From Rhynchopus sp. YZ270_cl-10 (Eukaryota; Euglenozoa; Diplonemea; Diplonemida; Diplonemidae): DNA of 64,000 bases. The translations under genes and the position numbers were made by a program. The DNA is taken from the NCBI GenBank assembly GCA_964035575.1, contig OZ037914.1, positions 196,176 to 260,175 on the forward strand, given 5' to 3'. Shown piece after piece: positions 20,716 to 30,917 of the stretch. The notes below the pieces were generated by a model. The model had not been told where the DNA came from. It did no database searches and saw nothing but the letters and a program-made list of their open reading frames with translations. Each line of letters begins with the position of its first letter. The first letter of the stretch is position 1.

Positions 20716-21915
20716 AAAAAGAAAAGAAACAAAAGACAATCAAAAGACGAATATGCCCCACTGTACACACAACATCAAGAAAATGAGGGGGGGCAGCAGG
20801 GGCGGAGAGCAAAGGGGGGGAAGGCCCCCTCCGTTGCTCATCTCCTGCACGGTTCTATCTGATTTTTTGTGCACATTTTTCCCCTTCCTGCACAACGGCA
20901 CAGCTGTATTGTACAGTTAGATGCACACCCTATAAGAGAGAGTACATGACAAAAGCACAATAGTTTCAATGAAGGAGAAAACCCCACATAAAGGCCTTTT
21001 TCTGTTTTTTTTTGTTTGTGCTGAGCCTAGTAAACTTTGGCAACACTGTGTAAAATAAAATATAAAAAAAAACCAGAGAAGAAAAAGAAAGCTTTTTTGT
21101 TTGGTAGGACAATTCTAAGTAAAAAAGCTTAGTGTCCATAATGGATGGGGGTTGAAAGTGCAAAAAATACGCCCCTGAGGACGTAGGCACCCAAAGGGTT
21201 TCCAATTTTTTTTTGAAAAAGTTTGAAAAAAAAAAATAGATGCTACCCCGAAAGCCATGTTTACCACAAGGGGGGGGGGAAAAAATCGTTACCGCTTTTT
21301 TTTGAATCAAGGCATCCCGTTCCACATTTCAGTTTTGAAAAAAAAAAATTGTGCCAAACTCTATTTCTCCCTTGTTTTGTACTTTTTATTTTGTTTGTTT
21401 TTAATATTTTTTAGTTTTAATAATCTGAAAACGGTCAGCGATCAATGAAATATCACTTGCTTTGTTTTTTTTTTTGTTTTTTTTTTTTGAAAACTCGGCG
21501 CACCTGGCAAGCAACGGCGCAGGTTACGCACTACCCCCCCAGGTTTAATTTAAACTCTAGAAGGAAGAAAGATAAGACAGAGAGAGAGAGAGAGAAAAAA
21601 AAACCACCTTTTTGAAAGATAAACGGGCCTTCGTCAGACACGCACGTCATATCTTATGTGTTTTTTTTGTGTTTTGTTTTGTTTTTGTTTTGAAGAAAAC
21701 CTTCGCTTTGCGACTTAATCTTTTACGCTTTCAGACAACACACCACACCCATATCCAGACCCCCACACCGCATTCGCAAAACAACCCTCCAAAAAAAGAA
21801 AAGAAAAATCCCGAAAAAACAATGCACATTTAAAAACATATCATATCATAATCGAGTGGGGTATTTTTTGTTCCAATCCTTTTGTTTTGTATTTTTGTCC
21901 ATATTTTGTGTGTGG

Positions 21916-22862
21916 TTATGTGGACGCGGAATCAGCTGCCTTCTCGCCTTCCTTCTCCGGGGGCTTCTGGATGACAACCTTGGTGACCTTCGGCTTCTCG
22001 AACTTAACTTTTTCGTGCTCCTGCCCTGCAAAGGACTCGGAGGTGAGCGGCTGAAGGGCACCACGTGTAGCCCGTGGGCGGTACAGGTCCACGGTAAGGG
22101 TGTGCTCCTTGAAGGAGGACCGGTGGAGCTTGTCAACGGCAGCTTGCGCTTGCTGTGGAGGAAGAGGAGAGGGGGTTTTGAAAGTTTTGCATTATTTTGT
22201 CGGATAAAAAAAAAACCAGATTATTGTTGATAAAAACTGAAGCATACCGCCGGAGTCTGGTACGCAATGGTTGCGTGCCCCTTGCTGGTGTTGGAGCCGC
22301 CCTTAGACTGCTTGATGTCACACTCCACAATCGTGCCGCTTCCAGAGAAGTGCGAGCGGAGCTCAGAGTCTTGGCAGGGGAAGGGGATGCCGATGACGTG
22401 CACGGTGTTCGTTTGCTGTGTAGGGTGTTTGTTTCAATATTACATTTTTTCCCCTCCGCCAGCAGTCTACACCCCTCTTTTTACATTCGTTTCATAACCC
22501 GTGAAGGGGTTCGCCGTCTCATTTCTGGCCTCTGTGCACCCATCAGGGTGGAGCTGCCTCTCAAGTCCAGGGAAATTGGGTTTGCACTCTCTTTTTGCAC
22601 ATACCGTGACAGCGGGCTGCTGCATGACTGGTGCACCTGCCGCTGCTGCAGCAGCGCTGTTGTTGAAGACGGTGGTGCCGCTGCTGGTCATGGTGCCTTG
22701 CTCGCCACCACGCCCCTGCTGGCCCTGGCCCTGACCCTGCCCCTGCATGCCCTGCTGCTGCTGCATGCCCTGTTGCTGCATCTGTTGCATTTGCATCATC
22801 TGCATCTGTTGCATCTGCTGGTACGGCGTCATGCCGCCCATGCCGTACTGTCCCATCTGCAT

Positions 22863-22895
<33 letters not shown>

Positions 22896-23325
22896 TTGTT
22901 GCGGGTTCTGTGATGTGTGTATGTAAGGTATGGGTTGTGCAGTGTGGTGGTGTGTGCATACCCCCTGCTGCCCCGGGCGTCCACCCTGTCCCTGTGCGCG
23001 CATCTGCTGCTGCTGGTTCAGCATCATCTGCTGTTGCATCATCATTGCCTGCTGGCGGCGTGCCTGGTCCAGCTGGAGCTGCTGCATGTTCTGCACAAAG
23101 AAGGGTGGGTTGTGGAGGCTGTGTGTCTAGCATACCGGCTTCTTCCCAGAGGCTTCTGCCTGCTTCATGGCCATGAGAACGGCCTGCTGCTGCTGCTGCT
23201 GCAGAAGAATGTTCTGCTGCTGGAACTGTGGTGAGGTTAATGTGTCGGTGAACATGGCAGTGTGCACATACGAACTGCTGTTGCAGACGCTGCTGGTCTG
23301 CCATGAGCTGCGAGTTGGCGGGTGG

Positions 23326-23361
<36 letters not shown>

Positions 23362-25235
23362 TTGGAGCTGCTGCTGCTGGAGTTGTTGTTGCTGCTGCTG
23401 TTGCAGCTGCTGCATATGTGCCTGCTGCTGCGATGCGGTGTGCTGGGCGGCTGCTGCGGGGAGCGAGGACGCTGGCGGTGCTGCGGGAGGAGAGGAGGGG
23501 AGAGCGGGTGGGGACGGCTTCTTTGCGCCCTCCCCCTGCGGTGGTGGTGGTGGCGGCACTGCCGACGGTGGCGGCGGCTTGTTGACCTTGTCTGCGAGCC
23601 ACTCCACGATGTTCTCCTTCGCCGACTCGGGCGCCTGAGATGATGTGTAAGTGAAGAAAGAAAAGTTAAGGAACAAAGTTGATGCCGACCACATACCTTC
23701 TCCGACACGTTCTCTGCCGGCTCCGGCTCAGATGGGACCTCCCCAGCAACACGCATCTTTGTCTTCATCTTCGCGACTGCTCCGCCCTCAGGCGTCATGC
23801 GCACCTTCATTGGCGCTGGGTCGTCGATGCGTGCACCCACAGAGACAGGGTCCTCGCCAGACTCACGCATGAGCTCGGTCTTGCGTGCAAGCTTCATGCG
23901 CTGCTGGTGCGAGTAGTAGGGGTCAAGCGCGTCGTACTCCTCGTCACCTTTGTTCCTGTTGCGGTCGATCTTCTTCTGCTTGCGGATGACCTGCTGGAAG
24001 TCAAGGTCAAGCAGCACCAGACGTGTCTTCTTCGAGACCTCCTGCTCGCCGGTGTTGCTGTTGTACCTGCTCACCGCGAAGAAGAAGGGTGCGTTGTCGA
24101 ACTCCTCCACAGCCTGGTGTGCGGCCTCCACGGTCTTGAAGTACACACTCCCGACACCGAGGTCCTGGTGGCAGTAGAACTTGGCCTCGCGGATCTGCGG
24201 CTCGAGGTGGCGGAAGTGACGCTTCAGCTGCGGCTCTGTTGTGAAGTACGGGAGGTTCGACATGTACACCTGGAAGTCGGTGCGGTCCTTCTGCATGTCC
24301 TGCTCGACCTGCTTGAGGCCCTCCTCTGTCTCAGAGATGAGCACCTCACGGTTGCAGAACTGCGTGCCGACGTACTTCTGCATGGCATCCTTCGCCTCCG
24401 TCTCCTCCTTGTAGTAGATGGCTGCGTTCGCTGTGGAGCGGTTCTTCTTTGCGGTGTGGATGTGCGGTGGGTTCGGCGACGTGCACTTGAAGTACTCAAT
24501 CAGCTCTGCCGGCGTCACATCACTCGGCAGGTTGGTGACGTGCAGCGGGGTGGGCCCCTTGGTGTTCTCAATCTCCTCCTCCAGCTGGCTCAGGAAGGAG
24601 TGCACCTTGCGCGCCACAATCGGCTCGTACGAGAGCCACGCAATCACAGAGTCGCTGATCTCATTCTCCCACCGTGCGGAGTGCACATCAGACGGCGTCT
24701 TGAAGTCCGTCGTCCCCAACGCAATGTCCGCCAGCGCCCAGATGTCTTTGTTCATTGTCTGCGGGCTTGCCATTTCGGGGAATTTATGCTCGGTTTTGCC
24801 TTTCTTCAGTGCGGCAGCTTTGATGCGCTGCGCCATGGGTATCAAATCGTACACTCCCTTGCAGTCGAGGGCGTTCGTCACCTCTGAGCGCAGGATACTC
24901 ACAATCTGGAGGACGTGGAGGCCCACCTTGCGGATGTCTGCGTTCTGCATCAGGCTTGCGTAGGCCTCGGAGGACGGTGTCCACTTCTTGATGTCGCCCA
25001 TGATTCCCATGTGCAAAACAATCGTGACATCGTCGGTGGAAAGACTCAGCACAACAATCTTCTTTTTGCGCTCCGCCTTCTGCATCATCTTCGATTTGTA
25101 AGACAACCCTACAAGCTTAATTTCTGGCTCCAAAATGTGCTTCTTAATGAGTGCGTCCATCTCCTCCTCTTTGGTACAGTATATCACTTCCAAGTCATGG
25201 TGCTGCTTGGCCAGCTCCGCAAAAGACTCAGGCAT
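21916..25235 (-). CDS. Seven-exon RNA-binding protein: exonuclease-like domain, three RRMs, poly-Q
   Basis: Model on the minus strand: exons 25235-23697, 23634-23272, 23225-23136, 23090-22962, 22907-22605, 22415-22248 and 22152-21916, all joined in phase 0; 942 residues. All six introns start GTATG(T/C) and end CAG; sizes 62, 46, 45, 54, 189 and 95 bp. Start MPESFAELAKQ is the first ATG of a continuous protein-like frame. Residues about 15-215 look like a 3'-5' exonuclease (DEDD) fold (KVGLHVLQIVSIL, ALDCKGVYDL, ALADIALG), but the acidic metal-binding residues are not evident, so it is probably inactive. RRM1 is about 229-303 and RRM2 321-392. Gln-rich runs fill residues 590-760. RRM3 (VHVIGIPFP..., about 813-892) is split by the last intron, and the tail is Lys/Glu-rich. 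Likely role: mRNA binding in nucleus or RNA granules. Exact orthologue not recognised. Confidence 0.88.
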
Positions 25236-25730
25236 TGCGAACAAATCAGAAAAAAAGAACCAAAAAAAGAACCGAAGAAAGAAAGAAAAAACGAGAACGG
25301 AAAGAAACTTAACGAAACAGAAGGGGTGTTTTTTGGGCCGGGCCGCAAAAAAGGAATGATATTTTTGGTTTGTACGTTTGTTTTTTTTTACGTACTGTGT
25401 GGGGGAGACGAGGGGAGGGAGGGGGGAGGGGAAGGGGGTGGGGGGGGGCGAGCAGGGGCGCCTGTAGTGTGGGTGGTGGATAGTGGGGCACAAATGACCA
25501 CGTGGTCGTCGCTCTGTATGACTCCCGCTTCGAATGCGTATCGCTCACTGAGGAGTCTCCTTGGTCCGTGTTTCAAGACGGGTAGTTAAAGGTCGCTATG
25601 TCAGGTGCCCACCTACGTAAACTAATCTGAGATACACACGCCTCACAAAGACCGCAACCCTAAACATAAGACGTTCAGAACTTCAGAATGATTAAGATAT
25701 TCTTTTCAATCAGAAGAAATTTTGTCATAA

Positions 25731-25763
25731 AATACAAAACGCCCTCTCGTGAAACAGTGTACC
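25731..25763 (+). repeat. Short hairpin, family D
   Basis: AAATACAAAACGCCCTCTCG then TGAAACAGTGTACC; TACA pairs with TGTA. Confidence 0.55.
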
Positions 25764-25854
25764 TTTCCCACAGTCTTTACATCCATTTTTTAGGGGTTGG
25801 CATCTGATATGCCCTACTCCCGCTTTCAGAAGCGTAGTTGCAACGTACTAAAAC

Positions 25855-25875
25855 GCATCTCAGTCGAGCTCATGC
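25855..25875 (+). repeat. Short hairpin, family G
   Basis: GCAT pairs with ATGC around CTCAGTCGAGCTC. The second copy is at 46312. Both follow a tract of AAAAC. Confidence 0.5.
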
Positions 25876-26280
25876 AAAGGGTGGGACGGTGAGTGTTCCG
25901 TACCGTAAGAGAACAGATGCGGTTCACAAGAACGGAAGAAAGGAATCAATCGTAAAATGGGTGACGGGGGAAGGGCACTATATGGATTACTTTTTGCTTT
26001 TTTATTTATTTTTTTTGGGGGGGTTAGATAAATAGTAGGTATGCGCGCGTGCGTGTGTCTTTTTTTTTGGGTAATATTTGTTATTTTTGAAAAATCTGTT
26101 TTTTGGTACAATAAAAATGGCAGTCAGATAGGTATTGCATGGCAACCTGCTAGGTGACTAGTTAGGAATGAAAAGAGAAAAGAGAACAGAGAACAGAGAG
26201 AGTAGAAAGATGCAAACGCCTCACCGTTCATGGAAAAAGCTGTGAAAAAAGAAAAAAAATAAAAATATTGTAAAGATGAA

Positions 26281-26297
26281 CGTGCCTCATGTGCACG
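26281..26297 (+). repeat. Short hairpin, family B
   Basis: CGTGC pairs with GCACG around CTCATGT. The stem differs from the TGTGC/GCACA copies by a paired change. AAGATGAA precedes it. Confidence 0.55.
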
Positions 26298-26840
26298 CCC
26301 GTCGTTGTCAAAAAAGCCCCTCCATCCCGTTTGAAAACTAGGTAACGCTGATGTGTGCAGACCAGCACAGATCATTGACTGAATGCTGTCATCATAAACG
26401 TAAGAGTATGCCTTGATCAGGATGTGTCTTGACAACTTTTTAAATTGGAAAAAAAACCACCGCATTTTCCGTTTTCCGGTTTTTTTGTTGTTCTTTGAGT
26501 GAGATTCACTCAGCGTAATAGCCAGATACAGGGCCTTCTTCACTAGAGCTGTTTCCGCAAAGCAAAGAGATGGTAAGATATGCCCTATATCTGCCGTGTT
26601 GTAACCACCTAAAAAAAACCACCAAAAAAAAAAAAAAATTTTTTTTTTTGAAATTCGTGCACACAGGTCTTTACCACATATCGTGCAAAACCCACCCCCC
26701 CTTTTCCCCCCCTTTTCTTTTGCAACACTGGGTTAGCACAATATATCACCAAAAAAAATTCATCTTTGCATCAACAAACATCTGAATACTCTGTTGTCCT
26801 TATATTTCTCAATCAATACAGTACCCCCGATTTTCTTCCT

Positions 26841-29528
26841 TTATTCCAACACTTCAAGAAAACCTATCGTGATTGGGTCAAGCGATGCGTACAAAACCCC
26901 TTCTGCTTCAAGCAATGCTGCTGCCAGCTCTGCAGCCGAGAGCTCGCTGTGCGAAGCACTGTCAGGGGTCTTCCCTGTAGGGGCCTTTGCGACGTAGACT
27001 TTGCCAAACATGGCTGCGCTGTAACGTTGATGCGTCGCCTTGCTGAGCGAGCTGAGGGCGTACTCCCGGATGGTCTCTGCGAGCGGAACACTTAGCGAAT
27101 TCGCGTACCGAGCGATCAGACCTAACGGCTCTGTGACACTCAAGCTCTGTGGAGACGAATACTGACACGATACACACACCTGCTGTACCCACCGAACCAG
27201 CAGTTCGACCATCACAATAATATGCCGTTCGTCCCTCCAGCATGCATCCAGACGGTCTCTCTCCTTCAGGTACGCCCACACCACCATGTGGTTTTCGTGC
27301 AACCCAATCCGCTTCTTTTTGTTGAGAATGGAGATCACCTTCAAAAAGCAGCCGCTTGCAGCGATAAAGGTTTCATGCGCAGTACGTAGAGAGGTGATCT
27401 GCGTCTTCGTGGTGTACAGCAGGGAGGCGATGTTCGCCTTCGCTGCCACCTCTTCTGCGCGCGCAGTGTGCTCTGAGGCATTGCTACCTTGCCAGTCGCT
27501 TATCAAATCCGATTTGAAGCATGCATTGTATGCCTCCGCTATCGGTAGAACCTTTAGTACGCTCTCCCCATCCTGGTACTTCTGCAGTGCAAATGAATAC
27601 CGTGAGGTCAGCCTCTTATCAATAGAGAGACTCAGGGTCACCCCCTCCGCCTCGTCTGCAGATGCAATCGCCACCACCAGGTCTGCAACACATATGATAC
27701 AGCCCTCGCCGCTCGCCTTCTCCTCAGCCAGCTCTGCGATCGCGTGGCTGTGCTCTTCAGCTGCTGCCGTCAGAAGGGGTGCCAGAGATGCCATGCTCTC
27801 TTCCCAAGCCTTCACCGCTTCACTGTGCGCTGCGTTCTCGGCGTCAACCTGTTCCAGCAATGCATCCTCAATCCCACACCCTTGCACCCCATCCTGCAGA
27901 TCCTCGCATGTATACACCATGCAGTACACCGTGCTAGATGAAGTCTCATTCTGTGTACTATGGGTAAGAACCGAGACCTCGTCTGCACTGAGAGAGGACA
28001 CTTCTCTGTCATTGTATTTCCACCACTCATTGGTGCCAGGTTTGCGGATGCACGCCCAGTAGTGCCCTGATACAGCGTCTGCACCATCGTGCATAAGCAT
28101 GCCCGATAGGATGTAGGCGGCTTTGGGGATGTTCGTCACCTCTGTGTATGAGGACACCTCCTCCAGCTTGCGTTTGCACCCTGCGTGCTTGGTTTGCAAG
28201 GTCTCCAGTTGGGTTGCCTCGGGTGCAGCGTTTGTGCGGATCAACGTAAAGGCTTCTCTCAGGGCGGCGGTGCTGCCCCCTTCAAGACGTTTCTCTGCAA
28301 TATCCAATAGGCTTGACAAAGTGTGCCCGGTGCCTTCCACATCGAGGAGGGTGTGTAGCTTGCTTTCTACCTCCTTTATTTCGCTTCGGATGACCTGGAC
28401 GCGGCGTGATGTGGCGCGTGTTGTTGCTTCGTTTTCGGAGACGTAGCGGGAGAGGTTGAGGTGAAGTGGTGCACGAACCTGTTGGTTGTTCTTTACGACG
28501 GATCCCGAAATATATGCGGCACGTTGCAGTTGGAAGACCAGGACCCCCGCTAAATCCTCCTTGAAAAAGACGGATTTTTCGGCCTGGTCGGCTGTCACCT
28601 CTGTGGTGCCACCTTCTTCGCAGTCAACGTCGTACTTGTAACCTACAATGTGCTCCTCCGCTGTGTAGTCATCAAGCAGATCGAACAGCGTGTCGCTGTG
28701 GGAGGTGACCGGGAGCACAACTGTTCTATATTTGTCTGTGTTGCGTTTTTCAAAGTTTTTTTCTGGGACACGGTAGGTTTCGACCGAGGTGCCTTCTACG
28801 AGGGAGCGGAGTGCGTCGAGGTTGCTGTCTGCCTGCCGCAGACCCTCCTCAACATTGGCCAAAAAGGTGTCATTAAACTCCGCCACATCCTCCTGTCTAC
28901 CCACCTTATACGGCGACCCTGCCGCGTCCTTCATCAACTTCAACACCTCAGTAGGGTCAAGAAACTTCTTCTGCGACCTCCTCATCCTCACAAAGGTCAA
29001 CTGCAACGCATGCAAAAACGATTCCTTCTCACACACCACCCCAAGAATCAAGCTTCTAAATGCAGGAATATTATAATAAACCTGCAAAAAGGTGTTGACG
29101 TAACACGTATTCCCTACATTTTGCAGGCCGCATGGTAGATTTGGGTCGGATTTCACCAGATCAACGGGAGAAACTTTGGGTTGTGTTTGGATGAGCACGT
29201 CGGAGTTTTCCTTTGCGGTTTGCATTGAGTACATTAACGCTTGTTGAAGCTGTGCATCGTCCCCTGCTGGACCGGTCTCTGGTTGGGAGGGTATTGCTGA
29301 GTCTTGGAGAGAGGCGGAGATTGCTTGCTGCAGTTCATCTTCTTGTGATTGTTGTGAGGCATGTGGGGTCGTGGTTATCAACGCACCCTGCCCCACCGGG
29401 ACAGCAGGCTGTGCCGTCAACCATTCCGTCGCTGCAAACGTATTGCTCCCAAACTTCTTCGCTGCCGCCTCAGAGTTTTCGCGGGTAAACCCCATGCTCA
29501 TATACCGCTCCGCATCTGCCTGGTCCAT
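26841..29528 (-). CDS. USP25/28-like ubiquitin carboxyl-terminal hydrolase
   Basis: 895 residues, single exon, ATG at 29528. It would remove ubiquitin from conjugated proteins. Domains in order: a UBA-type domain at 1-40 (MSMGFTRENSEAAAKKF), two ubiquitin-interacting motifs at about 63-76 (DELQQAISASLQ) and 90-103 (AQLQQALMYSMQ), then the USP catalytic domain from residue 131. The Cys box is GLQNVGNTCYVNTFLQ with Cys142. The His box is SGHYWACIRK with His489, followed by WWKYNDREV. The catalytic halves are separated by a helical, charged insert (about 365-465), as in the USP25/USP28 group. UBA, two UIMs and this insert together match that group. The C-terminal 350 residues are helical with no domain I can name. 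All catalytic motifs look intact. Confidence 0.92.
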   Translation of the reverse strand: MDQADAERYMSMGFTRENSEAAAKKFGSNTFAATEWLTAQPAVPVGQGALITTTPHASQQSQEDELQQAISASLQDSAIPSQPETGPAGDDAQLQQALMYSMQTAKENSDVLIQTQPKVSPVDLVKSDPNLPCGLQNVGNTCYVNTFLQVYYNIPAFRSLILGVVCEKESFLHALQLTFVRMRRSQKKFLDPTEVLKLMKDAAGSPYKVGRQEDVAEFNDTFLANVEEGLRQADSNLDALRSLVEGTSVETYRVPEKNFEKRNTDKYRTVVLPVTSHSDTLFDLLDDYTAEEHIVGYKYDVDCEEGGTTEVTADQAEKSVFFKEDLAGVLVFQLQRAAYISGSVVKNNQQVRAPLHLNLSRYVSENEATTRATSRRVQVIRSEIKEVESKLHTLLDVEGTGHTLSSLLDIAEKRLEGGSTAALREAFTLIRTNAAPEATQLETLQTKHAGCKRKLEEVSSYTEVTNIPKAAYILSGMLMHDGADAVSGHYWACIRKPGTNEWWKYNDREVSSLSADEVSVLTHSTQNETSSSTVYCMVYTCEDLQDGVQGCGIEDALLEQVDAENAAHSEAVKAWEESMASLAPLLTAAAEEHSHAIAELAEEKASGEGCIICVADLVVAIASADEAEGVTLSLSIDKRLTSRYSFALQKYQDGESVLKVLPIAEAYNACFKSDLISDWQGSNASEHTARAEEVAAKANIASLLYTTKTQITSLRTAHETFIAASGCFLKVISILNKKKRIGLHENHMVVWAYLKERDRLDACWRDERHIIVMVELLVRWVQQVCVSCQYSSPQSLSVTEPLGLIARYANSLSVPLAETIREYALSSLSKATHQRYSAAMFGKVYVAKAPTGKTPDSASHSELSAAELAAALLEAEGVLYASLDPITIGFLEVLE

Positions 29529-30260
29529 CAGATACTAAAAGACCCCCCTCAGGTCAAATGAGAATCAAAGAAGATGAACTAAAGTCTAAGGGAAAAATTG
29601 AGGTAAGGTTGTGGGGGAAAGGAGGTTAGGGGGATGGGGGGGAGAAACTCTGTCAAATGATTTGTGGTGGTGGGATTGTGCGTAAGGGGGAAAGATGGAA
29701 ATAAAGAGACGTTTCGGGAAGGTGCAAAACGCATCGTATGTGTTTTTGAGTTCTCCAAGGCGTTCCGCAAAGGCATTTTTATGAAGGAGGGTGTGTGGAG
29801 GTGCTGTGTGAGGAGAAGCGCGCAGTCTGGGTATATCCAGGAAGTTCATGAAGAGGAAGGGGGGCTGCGGGGGTGAGAAACCTGCAAGAAGTGCACGACA
29901 TTGACAGGGGGAGAAATCGCAGTGAAGGTGGGAAGCGTTCCACTTCACGATGCATGCACAGATGCATACCGTAGTGTTACGTGATAAGTGTGTTCCGAAT
30001 GGCACTTCAATTAGGGGGGGGATGGGTGGGTGGGGGTGTTCGTGTGATTTTTTGCTCAAACATGGTTACACATGAAAGAAAGTGGGAAAGTGGACAACAC
30101 CTCTACGGACGCAGGCCGCTAAAAAGCCAGGTGCGGAGCAGCAAAGAGGTGGTCACACTTGACAGTTTTAAAAAATAATCATACAAGGACGAGAAAGTGA
30201 GCAGGTGTTCTTTTGGCACCTTACATCACAAAGAAAAAGCCTCCAATATTTGAAGCGGAA

Positions 30261-30386
30261 AGTGCGACGCCTCTACGAGCACTGAAACAAAGTTGACTTG
30301 AAATACAAAGCCCTCTCGTCACCAGTGTAGCAAACAAAATAAATCAAGTAGCAAGATGAAATATGCCTCGCGTACATACACGTCTT
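30261..30386 (+). repeat. Tandem array of hairpin families C, D and B
   Basis: Family C at 30261-30283 (AGTGC/GCACT around GACGCCTCTACGA), family D at 30292-30329 (GAAATACAAAGCCCTCTCGT) and family B at 30353-30386 (AAGATG pairs with CGTCTT through one T/G wobble, loop with ATGCCTCGCGT). Three families sit side by side in the same orientation within 126 bp. Confidence 0.7.
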
Positions 30387-30666
30387 TGAGAAAAAGAACA
30401 AAAAGAAAAGAGTTGAAACTAATTCCACATACTTTCAGTTCGAGAACAGAAAGCATCTTCTGTCGCAAACTGAAGTTCCCTTGAGAAGGGAGTGTGCTGC
30501 AGTTGGACAAGAGTCTAAACAAAGCGGCGTTTGAATAGAGCATTTAAAGCTAGGGGGGGAGAAAAAAAAAAGAAGAGAAAAATGGAAACCATTCCGCAGT
30601 CGAAGAATTTCTAACGACATAAAACAAAACAAAAACAATAAAAACAACACAAAACAAAAACTTATC

Positions 30667-30704
30667 TTGAAATACAACAGCCCGCTCGTTCGTGACAGTG
30701 TACC
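30667..30704 (+). repeat. Short hairpin, family D
   Basis: TTGAAATACAACAGCCCGCT then CGTTCGTGACAGTGTACC, with TACA/TGTA pairing. Confidence 0.5.
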
Positions 30705-30917
30705 AGTGTTAACAAAAAAAAAGAAAAATGTTTGGACACAAAATAAAGACCTCCCAACTTCACATCCTTCCAGGGATGGTGCGTCGGTTTATCTAATGAC
30801 AGGATTGCTAGATGACCCGCTGCCGAAAAGAAAACACAGCACTAACATGTAAAACTAACTGAAAACAATACTAAAAAACTGTTCGACAGAAAAAGGGCAC
30901 ACTCAAGTGTAGCTCTC

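Larger units (their letters stand above)
19232..21915. other. Low-complexity spacer with hairpins
   Basis: No credible gene. 19500-19640 is a long T-rich tract. Hairpins: family D at 19397-19430, family F at 20464-20499 and family B at 20693-20715. Long frames here come from homopolymers. Confidence 0.6.
25236..26840. other. Spacer with hairpins
   Basis: No gene. Hairpins: family D at 25731-25763, family G at 25855-25875, a partial family C at about 26205 (GATGCAAACGCCTCACCGTT) and family B at 26281-26297. The stretch 25390-25460 is G-rich. Confidence 0.55.
29529..30917. other. Spacer with a C-D-B hairpin array
   Basis: No gene. Hairpins lie at 30261-30386 and 30667-30704. A partial family C-like sequence lies at about 30085-30120 (ACACCTCTACGGACGCAGG). 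Confidence 0.55.
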
